From: Capsicum annuum
Taxonomy: Eukaryota > Streptophyta > Magnoliopsida > Solanales > Solanaceae
NCBI RefSeq assembly: GCF_002878395.1
Contig: NW_025861174.1
Span: 526,626-590,625, forward strand
Reading direction: 5' to 3'
DNA length: 64,000 nucleotides
Shown here piece by piece: positions 36,410 to 48,959 of the stretch; position 1 is the stretch's first letter; each line of letters opens with the position of its first letter. The notes beneath the pieces are model-generated. The model did not search any database. It saw only the letters and a program-made list of their open reading frames with translations, and was not told the DNA's origin. Made by a program: the position numbers and the translations under genes.

Positions 36410-36700
36410 CACATCTGATTGGTATGGGACAGAGGAGGATGATGGTATTGATTATATGAATTTCAGGTATGGGACAGAGAAAGAGGAAGGTATTGATTAT
36501 ATGAATTTCAGGTAAAGATCGATGATTGATGATGTTATGATATTGATTATATATTTTCCGGTTCAAGTATGGATATTGATTATATATTTATCGGTTCGAG
36601 TTCAGTGGATGATTATGATATTGACTATATATTTATCGGTGTAAGTCTGGATATTGATTATATATTTATCGGTTCGAGTTAGGGGGATGATTATGATATT
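36410..36700. repeat. Tandem repeat of about 40-45 bp
   Basis: Two copies of 'TTCAGGTATGGGACAGAG' type units, then several units with 'ATATTGATTATATATTTATCGGTTCGAGT'-like content alternating with 'GGATGATTATGATATTGA'. Related in inverse orientation to 11176-11330. Confidence 0.75.
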
Positions 36701-36810
36701 GATGATGACATGATGGTTGGTATTATGGATTATATTTGGCATTTATTCTTGAATGTGCATCTTGTATCACTAGTATGCACCTATATCTATCAGCATTATG
36801 GGGGTTGTTG

Positions 36811-37855
36811 TCACGACATGAACCAAAGCCTGGCTGTGGCGGGCATCTCCAATCCACCATGGACCGGAGACTACCCCCTGAACTTAACCAAACACCATAC
36901 ACCACCCAAAAATAATTGAATTCTGAACATATAACAAGATAGCACAAGAGAAGCTTAAGAATAAAATTTATGTCTATAACTGATAATCGAAAATTGACCA
37001 AACACATCCAACCAACGTCATCCAAGCCCACAATAGTCCAACAAAGCCTCTATGCAAGAAGAACCAAAAACCATTCTTGGTCGGGACATATCCCCAACTC
37101 TGATAATGAAAATGATAATGTTAATGATAATGAAAACTATCAACTCAAATCTAAGAATGGAAACTCATGAAATGCCTAATCCTTCTGGAGAATGGAAACT
37201 AACCACTTCACCACAACGAACCGATGAACTGGGATGATCTACCTAACTCTGTGCAGGAAAAGTAAAAGTATCTCTGGTGCCTGCATCACATGGGGATACA
37301 GAATTTGGGGATGGTTAGTGGGCTGAGCACTAGCATGTTACTTAGGGATAAGGGATAAAATAATGTCAAGTCCAATTATTTCAATACCATATGAATCACA
37401 TCATAATATATACATAAGTAACATGTTGGGATAAGGAACAAGGCTTAGCATGAATTTTAAAACTATAGCCTGGATTTGTGTAGCTCAACTGTCATAATAT
37501 AAGAAGGCACCCACGGGGCTATACAGGCCCAGTTCTCCCCCAGCTAGAGGGACCCCAGTGCGTGTAGCAGCATGAACCAGGGGATATACATACGCACCAT
37601 AGGAGACTCAAACTGCTCGGTATACCAAGGTGACTTAAGAACCTAATCATGTAATATAGTATGGGGAATCGAACCTCCCAACCATACAATAATAATGTGG
37701 ACTCAAACAACCCGATCATGTAGACCCCCACATCAGCACCCACAGTTTCTAGTATTGGTCCCTCGGGACATCTACTTTCATGACTCAATAACACAATCCT
37801 CTTTTAAAGACAAAAAACAAATATAGTAAGGAATACACATACCTTAAGCATAATT
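36811..37855 (-). repeat. 3' LTR fragment of element B
   Basis: On the minus strand it ends GCTTTGGTTCATGTCGTGACA at 36811, the standard terminus. The other side meets B's pol sequence near 37855 without a polypurine tract or a TGTAACACC start. Compared with LTR I, its U3 side is missing, so B has lost the pol-LTR junction by deletion. Confidence 0.6.
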
Positions 37856-38524
37856 ATTCAAAGTGAGGAACAGGAATGGGTAATTTGACTTCGTGTCCTT
37901 TTTAGCTTCACCAGTAGCTTTCTCAAACTTTTGGCTCCTCCAAAGAACCTTTACTAAAGCCATATCTTTTGTCTGCAACCAATGAACTTTGAGATCTAAG
38001 ATCTCCATCAGAACTTCCTCATAAGATAAGGAATTCGAAATAGCACACCTTTTAAAGGAACAGCCAATAAAGGATCACCCACGTACTTCCTCAAAATTGA
38101 GATATGAAAGACCAGATAAATGGAGCTCAAGCTTGACGGCAACTCCAACTCTATGCAACATTGCTAACCCTTTTCAACACCAACTATAGGCCAACATAAC
38201 AGGGACTAAACTTTTCCTTCTTTCCAAACCACATCACACCCTTCTTTGGAGACACCGTTAAGAATACTCAGTCACCAATATTTAACTCGAACTCCCTCTA
38301 TCTAACATCAGCATAGGAAATTTGATGACCTTGGGAGGTCTTAAGCCTATCTTGAATCACCTTCACCTTCTCCATGGCTTAGTGAACCATATTAGGGCTG
38401 AATAATATATTTTCACCAACCTCAAACCACCTAATAGGAGACCTACACATCCTACCATACAAAGCGCCAAATAGAGCTATACCAATGCTAGAGTTATAAC
38501 TGCTATTCTATGTGAACTCAATGA
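37856..38524 (-). pseudogene. Element B integrase C-terminal region
   Basis: Minus-strand fragments match the part of gypsy integrase after the catalytic core: a Y-G-R-rich block near 38450 ('RRMCRSPIRWFEVG' type, frameshifted), the 'SPMKGV..FGKK.K' type region near 38240-38200, and a chromo-like tail near 38000-37900 (KVLWRSQKFEKATGEAKKD). The core continues at 55238 on the far side of element C, and the two halves join in order once C is ignored. Integrase joins element cDNA to host DNA; the chromo-type tail guides targeting in chromoviruses. Frameshifts and stops are present. Confidence 0.7.
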
Positions 38525-40051
38525 TATCACGCCTTAAATCCTAATGGGGCAGACAGTCACTCATAGACTTGAAGGCCTAAGAGAACCAATCCATAACCTT
38601 GTACCTCTCATGCATGTAACTATAATAACCCAAGGTTTTTTTCCATACATGGATATAATGCACTAATGAGAAATAAATGATAAGCCTAAAACTATATATA
38701 CCAGACCTGTCCATTGAGCCCATAACATCTAAAATATAAGACACTATCATGCTTCACTTTACATTGGTTTACAAAGCCTCTACAAGATACATAGAAACCT
38801 AGATAAGGTCGGGACAAACCCCCATCATACTCTTAACTTCTATATAATACCAAAATACATAGAATAGACTCAAAAAAACTCGAATCAATCTAGAGCTCAC
38901 CAATAGCCGTTAGATATCTTGGGCTTCTTACTGAGAAGGTATATTAGCAGAAGAACCTTTGCCTGCAGCATGAAATATAGGTTCCCCATAAGGGGCATCA
39001 GTACAAAAATATGTACTGAGTATGTAAGGTGAAAGTAACAACACATAAAATAAGAGCTCAATAGAAATTAGATATAAGTGTATAAATAGTGCTAGTAGAC
39101 CACCTTATATACTTGTGGGACTAGGTACATTACATTCTCTTCTTCATTTTTACCTTTCTTACTTCATAATCTTTGTAAACTATATAATGTAAATTACTAG
39201 CTGATTAATGGTAAATAGACAAATTGGGATCGGTCTACGCTAGGTTTACGCCCCTGAGTTTCCACCCATATATAAAGTATCGAGATCATCCTATGCTAGT
39301 CTTATTCCCCTGATCTTTCACCCATTTAATATAGATTTATGTTAGTTTATTTATCCTTTGAGATTGTTACTTTGGTGGTCATAACATATGGTACCTTGAA
39401 ATAATAATCTACCAATAAGAGACATATAAATGGGCACTTAATGCAACATCAATGAGGTGGGGAGTTGTACAAATGAAGTGTTTAGGAGCTAAAAATAACA
39501 CATGGCTCTTATTTGAGAAAATCGAGAACTCTTACAATTTTCTAGTGAAAATAGACGTACAGGCTTAATAATAAGCATGTATTGTGGTATTTTAACACAT
39601 TAGAGAGTGGGAACAAGGTCATTAGATATATGTGATATAATACTCTACTATTATGTATCACTTACTTGATGGAACAAATGATTGATTTCATGCTAAAGAG
39701 TATGAAATAGATTATGCCCTACATACCTGGTCATACAACTCTGATAATAACCCAACTTGACTTTCTATCTTTTGGATTACTTATCTACAATAAAATATAT
39801 GGTAAACTAATATTACCAATCAACCAGCACATTTGGGCTATTTAACTTCACCAAAATAGTAGCCGGGCAGTAAGCCCTTTATTTATTAATCAAGGTTGCT
39901 ATTTTAACCTTTTTCTTATCCAATTACATCCATATACCATACATATTCTTATTAGATGCCCCGATAAAACTTTAGGTTCATTTCATCCTCCAAACAATAC
40001 ACAAAATAGAATGGGTAGTAGACATATACAACTATTAGTTTTGTGGTGTAC
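38525..40051 (-). repeat. 3' LTR of element C, distal part
   Basis: Aligns with 52498-54110 from TATCACGCCTTAAATCC (versus TGTCACGCCTTAAATCC) up to 'ATTAGTTTTGTGGTGTA', where element E interrupts it. The remainder resumes at 46140. Confidence 0.88.
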
Positions 40052-41203
40052 TCTAATACCCCAAACTTTCCTTAAGTCAAATCTAGTTTCTAGAAAAGTT
40101 AGTTATGGGATCTTACCTGTGAGAAGAGGGTGTGATTCTTAGAAGCAATCCTTGCACTCCAAAACTATGTAGCCAGCGTAGGTTGAGACACTAAACCTGC
40201 TAAATAAGGGTAGATAAAGTGGCTTAACCTGTTTGATGAGAGTCCCGCCATTCTCATTAGAGTACCTATTAGATGAGGGTCACTCACAGCTTGTCCTTAT
40301 CAGTGGTATGGTATTCACACCCTTCTAATTGGGGTTATAGATTGTACCCCAACTCAGCTATAATAGCTTATTAGGGATATGTCAGTTAAAAGACTACTTC
40401 CCACAATCTCAGTCTCAGGTCTCAGTAATAGAACTCAGATAGTTCTATAAAATTTAGGAGTATCAGATACAGTCACCCAGTACAGTATGGAACTCAGCTA
40501 GTTCCATCAGAATCTAGACAGTCAGATACAGTTATTTAGTATCAGTTACATTTGTTATCAACAACTCATGATATCAACAGTCAGACTCAATAGTCAATTA
40601 TCATGAATTCAGTTACAGTTACTTATTCATGCGTGTATTATCGCGTTCATGTTATACAATAAATTAGTATTATTCATGAATATGAACCCTATGCATTCAG
40701 TCAACCTCACTAGCATTCAAGTTTATTCAATCGTACTAACGTATTTTCACTATGGTATTTTATACCGTAGGTTCAGAAATACAAGCTCCAGAACATTAGT
40801 AGTATTCTAGTTTCAGTAGTCAGACTCAGTAGTGAGTCCTCATCATTCGAGGATGTTATGATTTTGATTACTTCACTTCTACAGTGCTTAATTTATTTCA
40901 GTAGTTGGATTTAGTTGGGGACATATCCCATCAACTCCTTATTCAGATAGTACAGTGTTAGAGGCTTTCAGACTATAGTATGTTCAGACAGTTATTTCAG
41001 TTGTTTTGGTATTGATATACCATATTTTCATATATTGTGTTTTATCATATATTTGAACCTTATGGCCTTTCAGCCATTTATTCTGCATTTATACAAAATA
41101 TTATGCAATGTTTAGGTACAGATATTAGTCATGGGTTAGCTTATGGTCCTTCGAGGTCACGAGCACTGTGTAGCATTCTAAGTACCAGATTTGAACCATT
41201 ACA
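40052..41203 (+). repeat. 5' LTR of element E (internally deleted)
   Basis: From 'AGAGGGTGTGATTCTTAGAA' (about 40123) to ACCATTACA it runs alongside 45059-46134, at an estimated 90 percent similarity by eye. Before that, only about 65 bases of the LTR 5' end remain. Confidence 0.8.
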
Positions 41204-41427
41204 AACTTATTATTAGATCCTAAGCTTCAACAGTGTCCTAGGAAGTCTTAAAAGCCACATCTAGTAGAGTCTTGTGCATGGATGTGTTGTGCACCACACT
41301 TATTGACAGAAGGTTATGAGATCTTTTAGGAACATTTTCCCTTCTTTATGTATTCATGTCATGCCAGTGATCATAATCTCAAATGTAGACTCCTAATCTA
41401 ATCCATTTTTCCATTTTATTTACTGAA

Positions 41428-41815
41428 TATGTCTCCCAAAGAGGCTAACAAAAGAAAAATCAAAAATTAGTCAGTACCTTCACTCGTTCAAGTAGATTCC
41501 TTGGAAGAGCATGCCTTTCATGGTGAATTCAGAACTAACTTACTTATCTTACTCAGTAGTAGCTCAGAGGAACTAGCAGGCTGTTGTCCTAACCCCTTCA
41601 TCATCCAGTGCTTCAGTACTGAAATTCAGAGATAGAAATAGCAATAGGGTGCCAGGCCCTAAACCTCAGAGCAGTGTTAGCAGTGCCCAAACCTATTCCC
41701 TTTATTAGACTTATGGTAAGAACCATCAGGGTATTTTCAGAGCTTGTAATGATGTCTACTTCGGATGTGGCAAGACAGGCCATAGAGTCAGAGATTGTCC
41801 CCAGTCATGTTTTTA
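41428..41815 (+). pseudogene. gag remnant of element E
   Basis: Starts MSPKEANKRKIK then a stop. Most of the capsid region is missing: the text jumps within about 200 bases to the nucleocapsid. The zinc knuckle is at about 41750-41812: VYFGCGKTGHRVRDCPQ, with the first Cys of the CCHC knuckle changed to Phe or lost. In an intact element this protein packages element RNA. The deletion is internal to the gag frame. Confidence 0.7.
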
Positions 41816-41969
41816 GGGTCAGTGTAACCATTCCTTAGCTCAGTCCAGTCACCTGAATCAGCAGGGTACCACCTCCAGTGCGACCAGTGGGCAATGCCTA
41901 AACAGACTCTATGCTCTCCAGTCCTGATAGGATAATGAAAATTCTCCTGATGTGGTTACTGGCATGTTA

Positions 41970-42290
41970 TAGATCTTTCACTTGCATGTTTACTCTTTTC
42001 TAGATCCAGGATCTTCTTTGTATTTTGTTACTCCTTATATAGCAGTTGTTTTTGGAGTCAGTTCTGAAATTCTAGAAAACCCCTTTTCAGTCTCTACCAT
42101 AGTGGATAAAACCTTTATAGCCCGATGGGTATATAGGAACTGTCCGATCATAGTAACTGAGAAAGTCACTTCAGTAGACTTAGTCAAATTAGAGATGAAA
42201 GATTTTGATGTCGTTCTCGGCATAGATTGGCTTCATTCTTGCTATGCCACTGTTGACTGCAGTCTAGTGTCAGTTTTCAAATGAACCTGT
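41970..42290 (+). pseudogene. Protease domain of element E
   Basis: An open frame of 100 codons from 41982 begins near the active site: YSFLDPGSSLYFVTPYIAVV, with the D-x-G-S catalytic motif kept (DPGS). It continues through 'VYRNCPI' and ends with DFDVVLGIDWLHSCYATVDC, the conserved tail of plant gypsy retropepsins. It is the best preserved protease in the window, but no frame links it to RT. Confidence 0.8.
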
Positions 42291-42369
42291 CCTAGAGTGG
42301 AGGGTAGTATTTCAGCATTCAGAGGTCAGCTTATTTCCTACCTACGTGCTAGGAAAATGATATCTAAGG

Positions 42370-43060
42370 GATGTTTCTATTATCTTATTCGAGTTAAGGA
42401 TTCTAGTTTTTAAACTCCCAGTCTTGAATCAGTCTCAGTAGTGAATGAATATTCAGATGTATTTCCAATAAAATCTCTCAGAGTTTCTCCCAAAATAGAA
42501 ATAGACTTCGGCATTGATCTTGTTTCAGATTCTCAGCCTTTATCTATTCTGCCACATAGAATGGCACCAGTAGAACTCAAAGAACTAAAAGAATAGTTGA
42601 AGGATCTCTTAGATAAGGGATTCATCAGGCTCAGTGTTTCCTTATAGGGTGCACCAGTTCTGTCCATGCGAAAGAGAGATGACTCTCTCAAGATGTGTAT
42701 ACACTACCGTCAGCTCAATAAAGTCACGATTATGAACGAGTATACACTTCCCAGAATTGATGACTTTTTTGGCTAAATTCAAGGTGCCAACTATTTCTCT
42801 AAGATAGACCTCAGATCAGGCTATCATCAACCCAGAGTTAGAGAATGTGACATTTTGAGGACAACTTTTTGAACACGGTACAGTTACTTTGAATTCTTAG
42901 TCATGACCTTTAGTCTTTCCAAAGCCACAGCATCCTTCATGGAGTTGATAAAGTATGTGTTTAATTAGTACTTGGACATGTTCGTCATAGTATTCATAGA
43001 TGACATCCTCATTAATTCCCGTAGTGAACATAATCATGTAGTCCATCTCAGAATAGTATA
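42370..43060 (+). pseudogene. Reverse transcriptase remnant of element E
   Basis: Blocks in order: the pre-RT linker 'YYLIRVKDS' near 42380; FPIKSLRVSPKIEIDFGIDL near 42465; [20 protein letters not shown] near 42690-42750; [11 protein letters not shown] near 42800; then DMFVIVFIDDILINSRS at 42972. The FIDD active-site pair is intact. Several stops break the frame. RT copies element RNA into cDNA; the domain stops shortly after the active site, with thumb, RNase H and integrase absent. Confidence 0.8.
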
Positions 43061-43150
43061 CAGATCCTCAAAACCCATCAAGTATCATGATATCTATTCA
43101 TGTCCTACCTGTCAGCTCCATGATCATCGCACAGATTTGTGCAAATTATT

Positions 43151-43331
43151 GAAAATCATGTACAATTTTAGTTCCCAGTATAAGGAGTCCTAGTTTACTC
43201 TGCGGTACGAATCATGTTCCATGAACACAGCTTACATTTATGCACCTTCCATAGAATCATGTGCATTTCCAGTTCCTAGTATAAAGAGTTCCAGTTTACT
43301 CAATAGTACGGATCTTGTACCATGAATACAG
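43151..43331. repeat. Two-copy direct repeat of about 80 bp
   Basis: Copies at about 43151-43230 and 43251-43331 share 'AATCATGT', 'TAGTATAA' and 'GAGTxC(C/T)AGTTTACTC' spaced alike. They lie in the post-RT remnant of element E. Confidence 0.65.
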
Positions 43332-43570
43332 AACCTTTAAACTTAGGTCTTAAAGCTTATGACTCATGTACTCATGTCGTGCTTTACAATATGCTCAGCC
43401 CATATGACTCATAATCCACTCTTAGTGATCATCCAAACTCAGGTTATGTCATATATGCCCTCAATTTAGATCCTTTAGTGAATTTATGGTGTAGATGTTC
43501 TGTCCCTCAGGCCTCAGTTACAGCATTAGTTCAGTAATTGGTATTTACTAAAGGATTCAGATAGTCTTAC

Positions 43571-46134
43571 AGGACCATGGCTTTCAATTATCATGTGGGA
43601 AATTGAATTAGCTTTCCAACGATACCAATTTCGTCCAAAATAATATCGGAGTAAAAATTTATGGACATTTTATAGAGAACTATCAGAACTGCGCTGAAGC
43701 GATAGTCAGGACCGACGAACCATCGAGCTAGCGACAGACCATCACCCAAGCTATATCGGCTAAGGCAGTGAACCAATCTTCTAGCCAAGTGCAACGGTCA
43801 GGACTAATGGGCCATTAAGAAAGTTATGGATCATCTCCCATACCATCGCAGATGAGGCAGGAAGTTCGGGTTCTGGCCAAGTAGACGGGATGGACCAATG
43901 GACCGTCGAGCTAGCGACGGACCATCGCCCAAACCGTCGCCACTTTCGATCAGCAATTTTCAGCCAATTTTTTATAAGGGTATTTGGGTCTTTTTCCACC
44001 CATTTTAACCCCTAATTAAAAAATACCATAGCTCATAACTTTATTATTCATCCATAACCCCAAATTAGGGTTTCTCTCAAAGATCAATCCCTAAGAACAA
44101 GAAACCCTAAGTGTTTAATTCCAAGTCAAGAATTCAAGCTTTCCTCCACCAGTCTTAAGGAAATCATCCACCCAGGTATGTTTAGTGTTGATTCATAGGT
44201 TCCTTTCACCCATGAAGCTAAAGAATCCTATTTTAAATTCATAAATTGTGAAACCCATGTTGTGGATTGATTATAATCATGTTTATGTTGCTGTGTAACT
44301 TCCAAGTTGGAAGCTTTAATATGTTTACATGAAATTTTATTAATGTATGGATTGAAATAGATGAAATTAAGTTAAATTAAGGAACTTGATGTATTAATTT
44401 GATGTTCCTGCTTAATCCCTAAGTTATTCATACTAAATGTCTGATAAATGCCTAAGAGAGTAAAATTTATGGTTATTGACTCAATAGGGCCTAAATGATG
44501 AATCCATTATTTGTCCTTATGTTTCAAAATGACTCTCATGCTATTATGATGTGTTGAAATTGTTTGATGGAATTCCCATGAGACTAGAATTGTGTAACCA
44601 TGATATATTTGAATGCATTCTTATTAATGTGTAAGAGTATGAGAACCAAGTGCTTTATGAAACTCCCAAGTAATTGTATTATGAATAATTAATTATGGTT
44701 ATGTATTCAAGAAGTGTCATTTCTTATTAGTTTTATGCTATCGAGTCCTAGGCGTACTTCTACCCGACAATTTAGTTGTGTGCCTAAAGCCAGTGTCAGT
44801 TTCATGATAATCTCAGTCAAGTCATGATCAGTAGAATTCAGTTAGTTATATGACTTAGGAAAACTTAGTAAATTTAGTATCAGTCCAGTAATCTCAGTAA
44901 TCTCAGTCAGTTATTAGATCTCAGTAATATTTCGTCAGTCAAAAAAATTTAGTGAAACTCAATCCATTTTAGTCTAGTATATGTAGTTCAGTGTCTATTC
45001 AGATAAGAGTAGAATTCAGCACTGAGTGAGCCCAAGGATGGGAACTCACTCACGAGTAGAGGGTGTGATTCTTAGAAGTAATCCTTGCACTCCAGACTAT
45101 GTATCCAGCGTAGGTTGAGACATCAAACCTTCTAGATAAGGGTAGATGAGGTGGCTTAAACTATTATATAAGGGTCCCACCATTCTCATTAGAGTACCTA
45201 TTAGATGAGGGCCACTCACAGCTTTTCCTTACCAGTGGCGTGGTATTGACACCCTTCTAATTAGGGTTACAAATTGGACCCAAACTTAGCTATAATAGCT
45301 TATTAGGGGCATGTTGGTCAAAGGACTACTTCCCACAGTCTCAGTCTCAGGTCTTAGTAATAGAACTTAGATAGTTCTATAGAAATCAGGACTGTCAGAT
45401 ACAGTCACCAGTAAAGTATGGAACTCAGCTTGTTCCGTCAGAATTGAGTCTGTTAGATATAGTCACTTAGTATCAGTTACATTAGTTATCAGTAACTCAT
45501 GATATCAGTATTCAGACTCAGTAAGTTAGTATTATCACGAATTCAGTTATAGTTACTTAATCATGTATGTATTCTCGTGTTCATGTTATACAGTCAGTTA
45601 GTATTGTTTATACATATGAACCCTTTGCATTTAGCCTATCTCACTAGCATACCAATACATTCAGTCGTACTGATGCATTTGTGCTATGGTGTTTTTTACC
45701 ATAGTTTCAGAAGTACGAGCTCCAGAACATCAGTAGCATTCAATTTTTAGTAGTTAGAGTCAGCAGTGAGTCCTCATCATTTAAGGATATTATGATTTGA
45801 TTACTTCACTTCTATAGTATTTAGTTTATTTAATAGTTGGAGTTAGTTGGGGACATATCCCATCAACTCCTTATTCAGACAGTATAGTGTTTGAGACTTT
45901 CAGACTATAGTATGTTCAGACAGTTATTTCAGTTGTTTTGGTATTGATATATCATATTTTTGATGTTGTCTTTTATCAGATATTTGAACCTTATAGACTT
46001 TTGGCCTTTTATTTCACATTTATATAGTATATTATGCAGTGTTCAGGTACATATATTAGTCATGGGTGAGCTTATGGTCCTTCAGGGTCACAAGCACTGT
46101 GTAGTATTTCGGGTACCAAATTTGGGCCATTATA
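43571..46134 (+). repeat. 3' LTR of element E
   Basis: Contains the typical 5' block 'GGGAAATTGAATTAGCTTTC' (43599 on) and the full region missing from the 5' LTR. Its first 60 or so bases are diverged, so the start is approximate. A hyphenated repeat of 'GACGGACCATCG' type sequence lies at 43720-43940. Confidence 0.7.
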
Positions 46135-46139
46135 TATAC

Positions 46140-47325
46140 CACCACACCCTTCTTCTATATTTTTATACAAACTAATTACACCTTTCCCCAACATCTACTA
46201 GCAGCCCTTAAATGTATACACACAAAATAGTCCACAAAATAGCTCCAAATCCCTTTTATTGCAGAAATTAATTATTGAACTCACCATCCCTTGAGTTCTT
46301 AACAACAATATTTGTGGAATCCTCTACCAGTACATGTATATAGGAAAAGGGCAAAGATGGACAGTAGTTATACCTTAATTTCTATGGTAGTTTAGTCTCA
46401 TAATGATTATCTCTTCATTAGCTTAATTCCTTCACACATAAACCAAAAGAGAAAAGAGAAATCCCTTAATAACTAAGAACAATCGAATTGCCAAACTTAT
46501 ACAGGTTTGTCCTATAATTTAATCATGAAGATCATAATTCTCATAGTTTTCTTAAGATAACCTCATGACTTGTTCAATTACCTTTGTCTTTAAAGGAAGT
46601 TAAGTCCCTAGAACCCTAGTGGAATTATAGGGATGATATATAGCTAAGAGAGAGCAAGAGAGAAAGCCTAGAAAGCTATTTTTTTGTCTAAGTTAAAATG
46701 AACAAAAGGGGCTGATTTCAACCCATTTAAAGAGAGCTGCTCTTGGCTGAATTTATCGGCCATTTTTGGCCGATACTTTTTCAATTAGGTGATGCACCTA
46801 ATATCCCATTATATTAGGCCTTTATGGATCTAAAACTATTGGGCCCTTGCTTCCCATTCTCCTCTTTTTCTCTTATTGAATTTGGGCTAAAATTTATTCA
46901 AATAGGTGGTAGTGTACTTCGCCCAATAAGTTGTGCAAAGGAGCCTTAGTAGGTGATGAACCTACTTAGTTCTTAGGATGGTCAAAAGGTTCAAGTAGGT
47001 GACTTACCTACTAGGTTAAAAAGTCAAACAAGCACCTTAATAAAATACTCTATTTTCAGTTCTTAACCCCTTTAATCTAATTTAAATCTTGTATATGCTT
47101 GCTTACTTTAAAATTTAAATTCAAATACTAGCTTACGATCCTAAGTTTAAATAGTTGTATCGACGCTAACTTGGTTGCATCACAATAAAACGTACAGGCA
47201 GTATCTAGAACTCCATCTACACCATCAATAATTGCATAGCAAATCTTATCCATTATGTATACCACAAGGATATCCTAAGTTTTATATAATTAGAACGAGT
47301 TCATGAAAAATTATGGGGTGTTACA
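46140..47325 (-). repeat. 3' LTR of element C, proximal part
   Basis: Resumes the C LTR after element E and matches 54113-55237. On the minus strand the LTR starts TGTAACACCCC at 47325, just after the polypurine tract. Confidence 0.88.
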
Positions 47326-47439
47326 TCTTCCCCCCTTGGGGACATTCGTCCTCGAATGTTAGCATAATTTCCCAACCAAAATAAGTTCAAGCCTAACGTT
47401 AATATTCCTATCATCACATAGTACTTATATATATATACT

Positions 47440-48900
47440 TGTTATTTCTCTAACTCAGCAATCTTGGACTTTCTTTTTGTATTCGAATAAATGGGGGTAC
47501 ATAGATTTCATCGCTTCTTTAGCTTCCCATGTGATCTCTTCTACTTGCTAGTTTCTCCAAAGTACTTTTACAGAAGCTATTTCCTTATTTATTAACTTCT
47601 TAACTTATTGATCTAGAATGACAATAGGTATTTCTTCATTTATGAGGTCTTCCATAGCTTGTACATCTTCAGTAAGAGTGATATGTGATGGATCTCCAAT
47701 GTACTTTCAAAGCATTAAGACATGAAATACTGGATGAACTATTGAGAGCTCTTGGGGTAGCTCTAACACATATGCGACATGTCTAAACCTTTGAATAATC
47801 TTATACGAGCCTATATAACATAGACATAGTTTCCCTTTTTTTACCAAATCTCATTACCCCTTTCATTGGTGACACTTTTAAGAAAACTCAATCACCTATA
47901 GCAAACTCTAGCCCCATTCTTCTAACATCTGCATATAACTTCTGTCAACTTTGGGATGTTCCTAGCTATTCTTGGATAACTTTAACGTTTTCCATAGCTT
48001 GATGAATAAGATCTGGCCCGAGCAAGGCAGTTTTACCCACTTCAAACCATCCAATTGGTGATCTACACTTTCTCCCATACAAACCTTTATATGGCACTAT
48101 TCTGATACTTGAATGATAGCTATTATTATAGGGGAACTCGATGAAAGATAAATAATCATCCCAACTACCTTTAAAGTCCAATACATAAGCTTGTAACATA
48201 TCTTCAAGTGTATGAACGGTACATTCCACTTGTCCATCTGTTTAAGGGTGGAAAGGTGTACTTAACTTACCTTGTGTTCCCAAATTTTTCTACAAAGACT
48301 TCCAAAAATTTGCAATAAATTAAGCTCCCGTATCTGATATAATGGAAATTGGTACACCATGTATCCAAAATATCTATTTTATATACAATTTCACATACTT
48401 TTAAACTGTATAAGTGGTCCTAACCGATAGGAAGTATGCTGATTTGGTAAGCCTATCAACTATTAGCCATATCGAATCAAACTTTTGAGATGTATGAGGC
48501 AAACCAGTGATGAAATCAATGTTGATCATGTCCCACTTCTAGATTGGAATATCTATATATTGGATATAACCCCCAGGCTTCTGGTGATCTATGTTAACTC
48601 TCTGACAATTTGGATATTTGAATACAAATTCTACAATGTTCTTCTTCATTTCACTCCACTAATACATTCCTTTCAAATTTTGATTCATTATAGTTGACCC
48701 CAGATGGATGGAATACCTTGAATGGCGTGCCTCTATCATAATCCTCTTTCTTAGCCCGCCTATATTAGGCACACACAATCTATTTTCTCACTGAAGTACT
48801 CTCTCTTGTGTAAGCTAAAATGCCTTTGTCATACCACGTTGTACATTCTCCTTAAGCTATAATAGAATAGCATCTACATATTGATTCTCTTTCACTTTAG
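47440..48900 (-). pseudogene. Integrase region of element C
   Basis: An open 87-codon piece at 47966-48229 gives the core end: CTVHTLEDMLQAYVLDFKGS, SFIEFPYNNSYHSSI (catalytic Glu), LYGRKCRSPIGWFEVG, then LIHQAMENVKVIQE. The earlier part (48240-48900) carries the HPQTDGQ-type motif with a stop. Downstream (47900-47450) is the 'SPMKGVMRFG' region and a chromo-like tail ending near KSMYPHLFEYKKK. Frameshifts separate the pieces. Role: inserts the element cDNA into the genome. Confidence 0.82.
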
Positions 48901-48959
48901 CTACTAATGAAGATTCTGCTGCATGATGCACAATAATCCCTTATCTGGACGTTCAAGAA

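Larger units (their letters stand above)
34235..36809 (+). repeat. LTR H: plus-strand copy of the element G LTR family
   Basis: The left part aligns with the minus strand of 20706-20250: AACTGTCAGTTTGG matches GACTGCCGGTTTGG, and 'GACTATTGGTTCGGGTC' matches 'GACCTTTGGTTTGGGTC'. TATAAATA at 34853-34860, followed about 50 bases on by 'AAACCCTAAAGAGTGAG', resembles an LTR promoter and transcript start. Arrays homologous to both minisatellites of G occur in the same order (35700-35930 and 36410-36700). The right end is cut at 36809, where the LTR of element B begins (TGTCACGAC). No partner LTR in the window. Confidence 0.6.
40052..46134 (+). mobile_element. Element E: gypsy element nested in the LTR of element C
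   Basis: Ends: TCTAATACCCCAAAC at 40052 (mutated TGTAATACCCC) and GGGCCATTATA at 46134. Flanks TGTAC (40047-40051) and TATAC (46135-46139) form a near-match duplication. The uninterrupted C LTR at 54095-54125 shows the pre-insertion site. Two homologous LTRs (40052-41203 and about 43571-46134) bracket a 2.4 kb interior with gag, protease and RT. RNase H and integrase are deleted. The 5' LTR has lost about 1.4 kb between roughly 40117 and 40118 relative to the 3' LTR. Confidence 0.85.

Noticed and set aside
36723..37031. 102-codon minus-strand open frame
   Set aside because: Crosses the boundary between LTR H and the element B LTR; no domain; chance frame.
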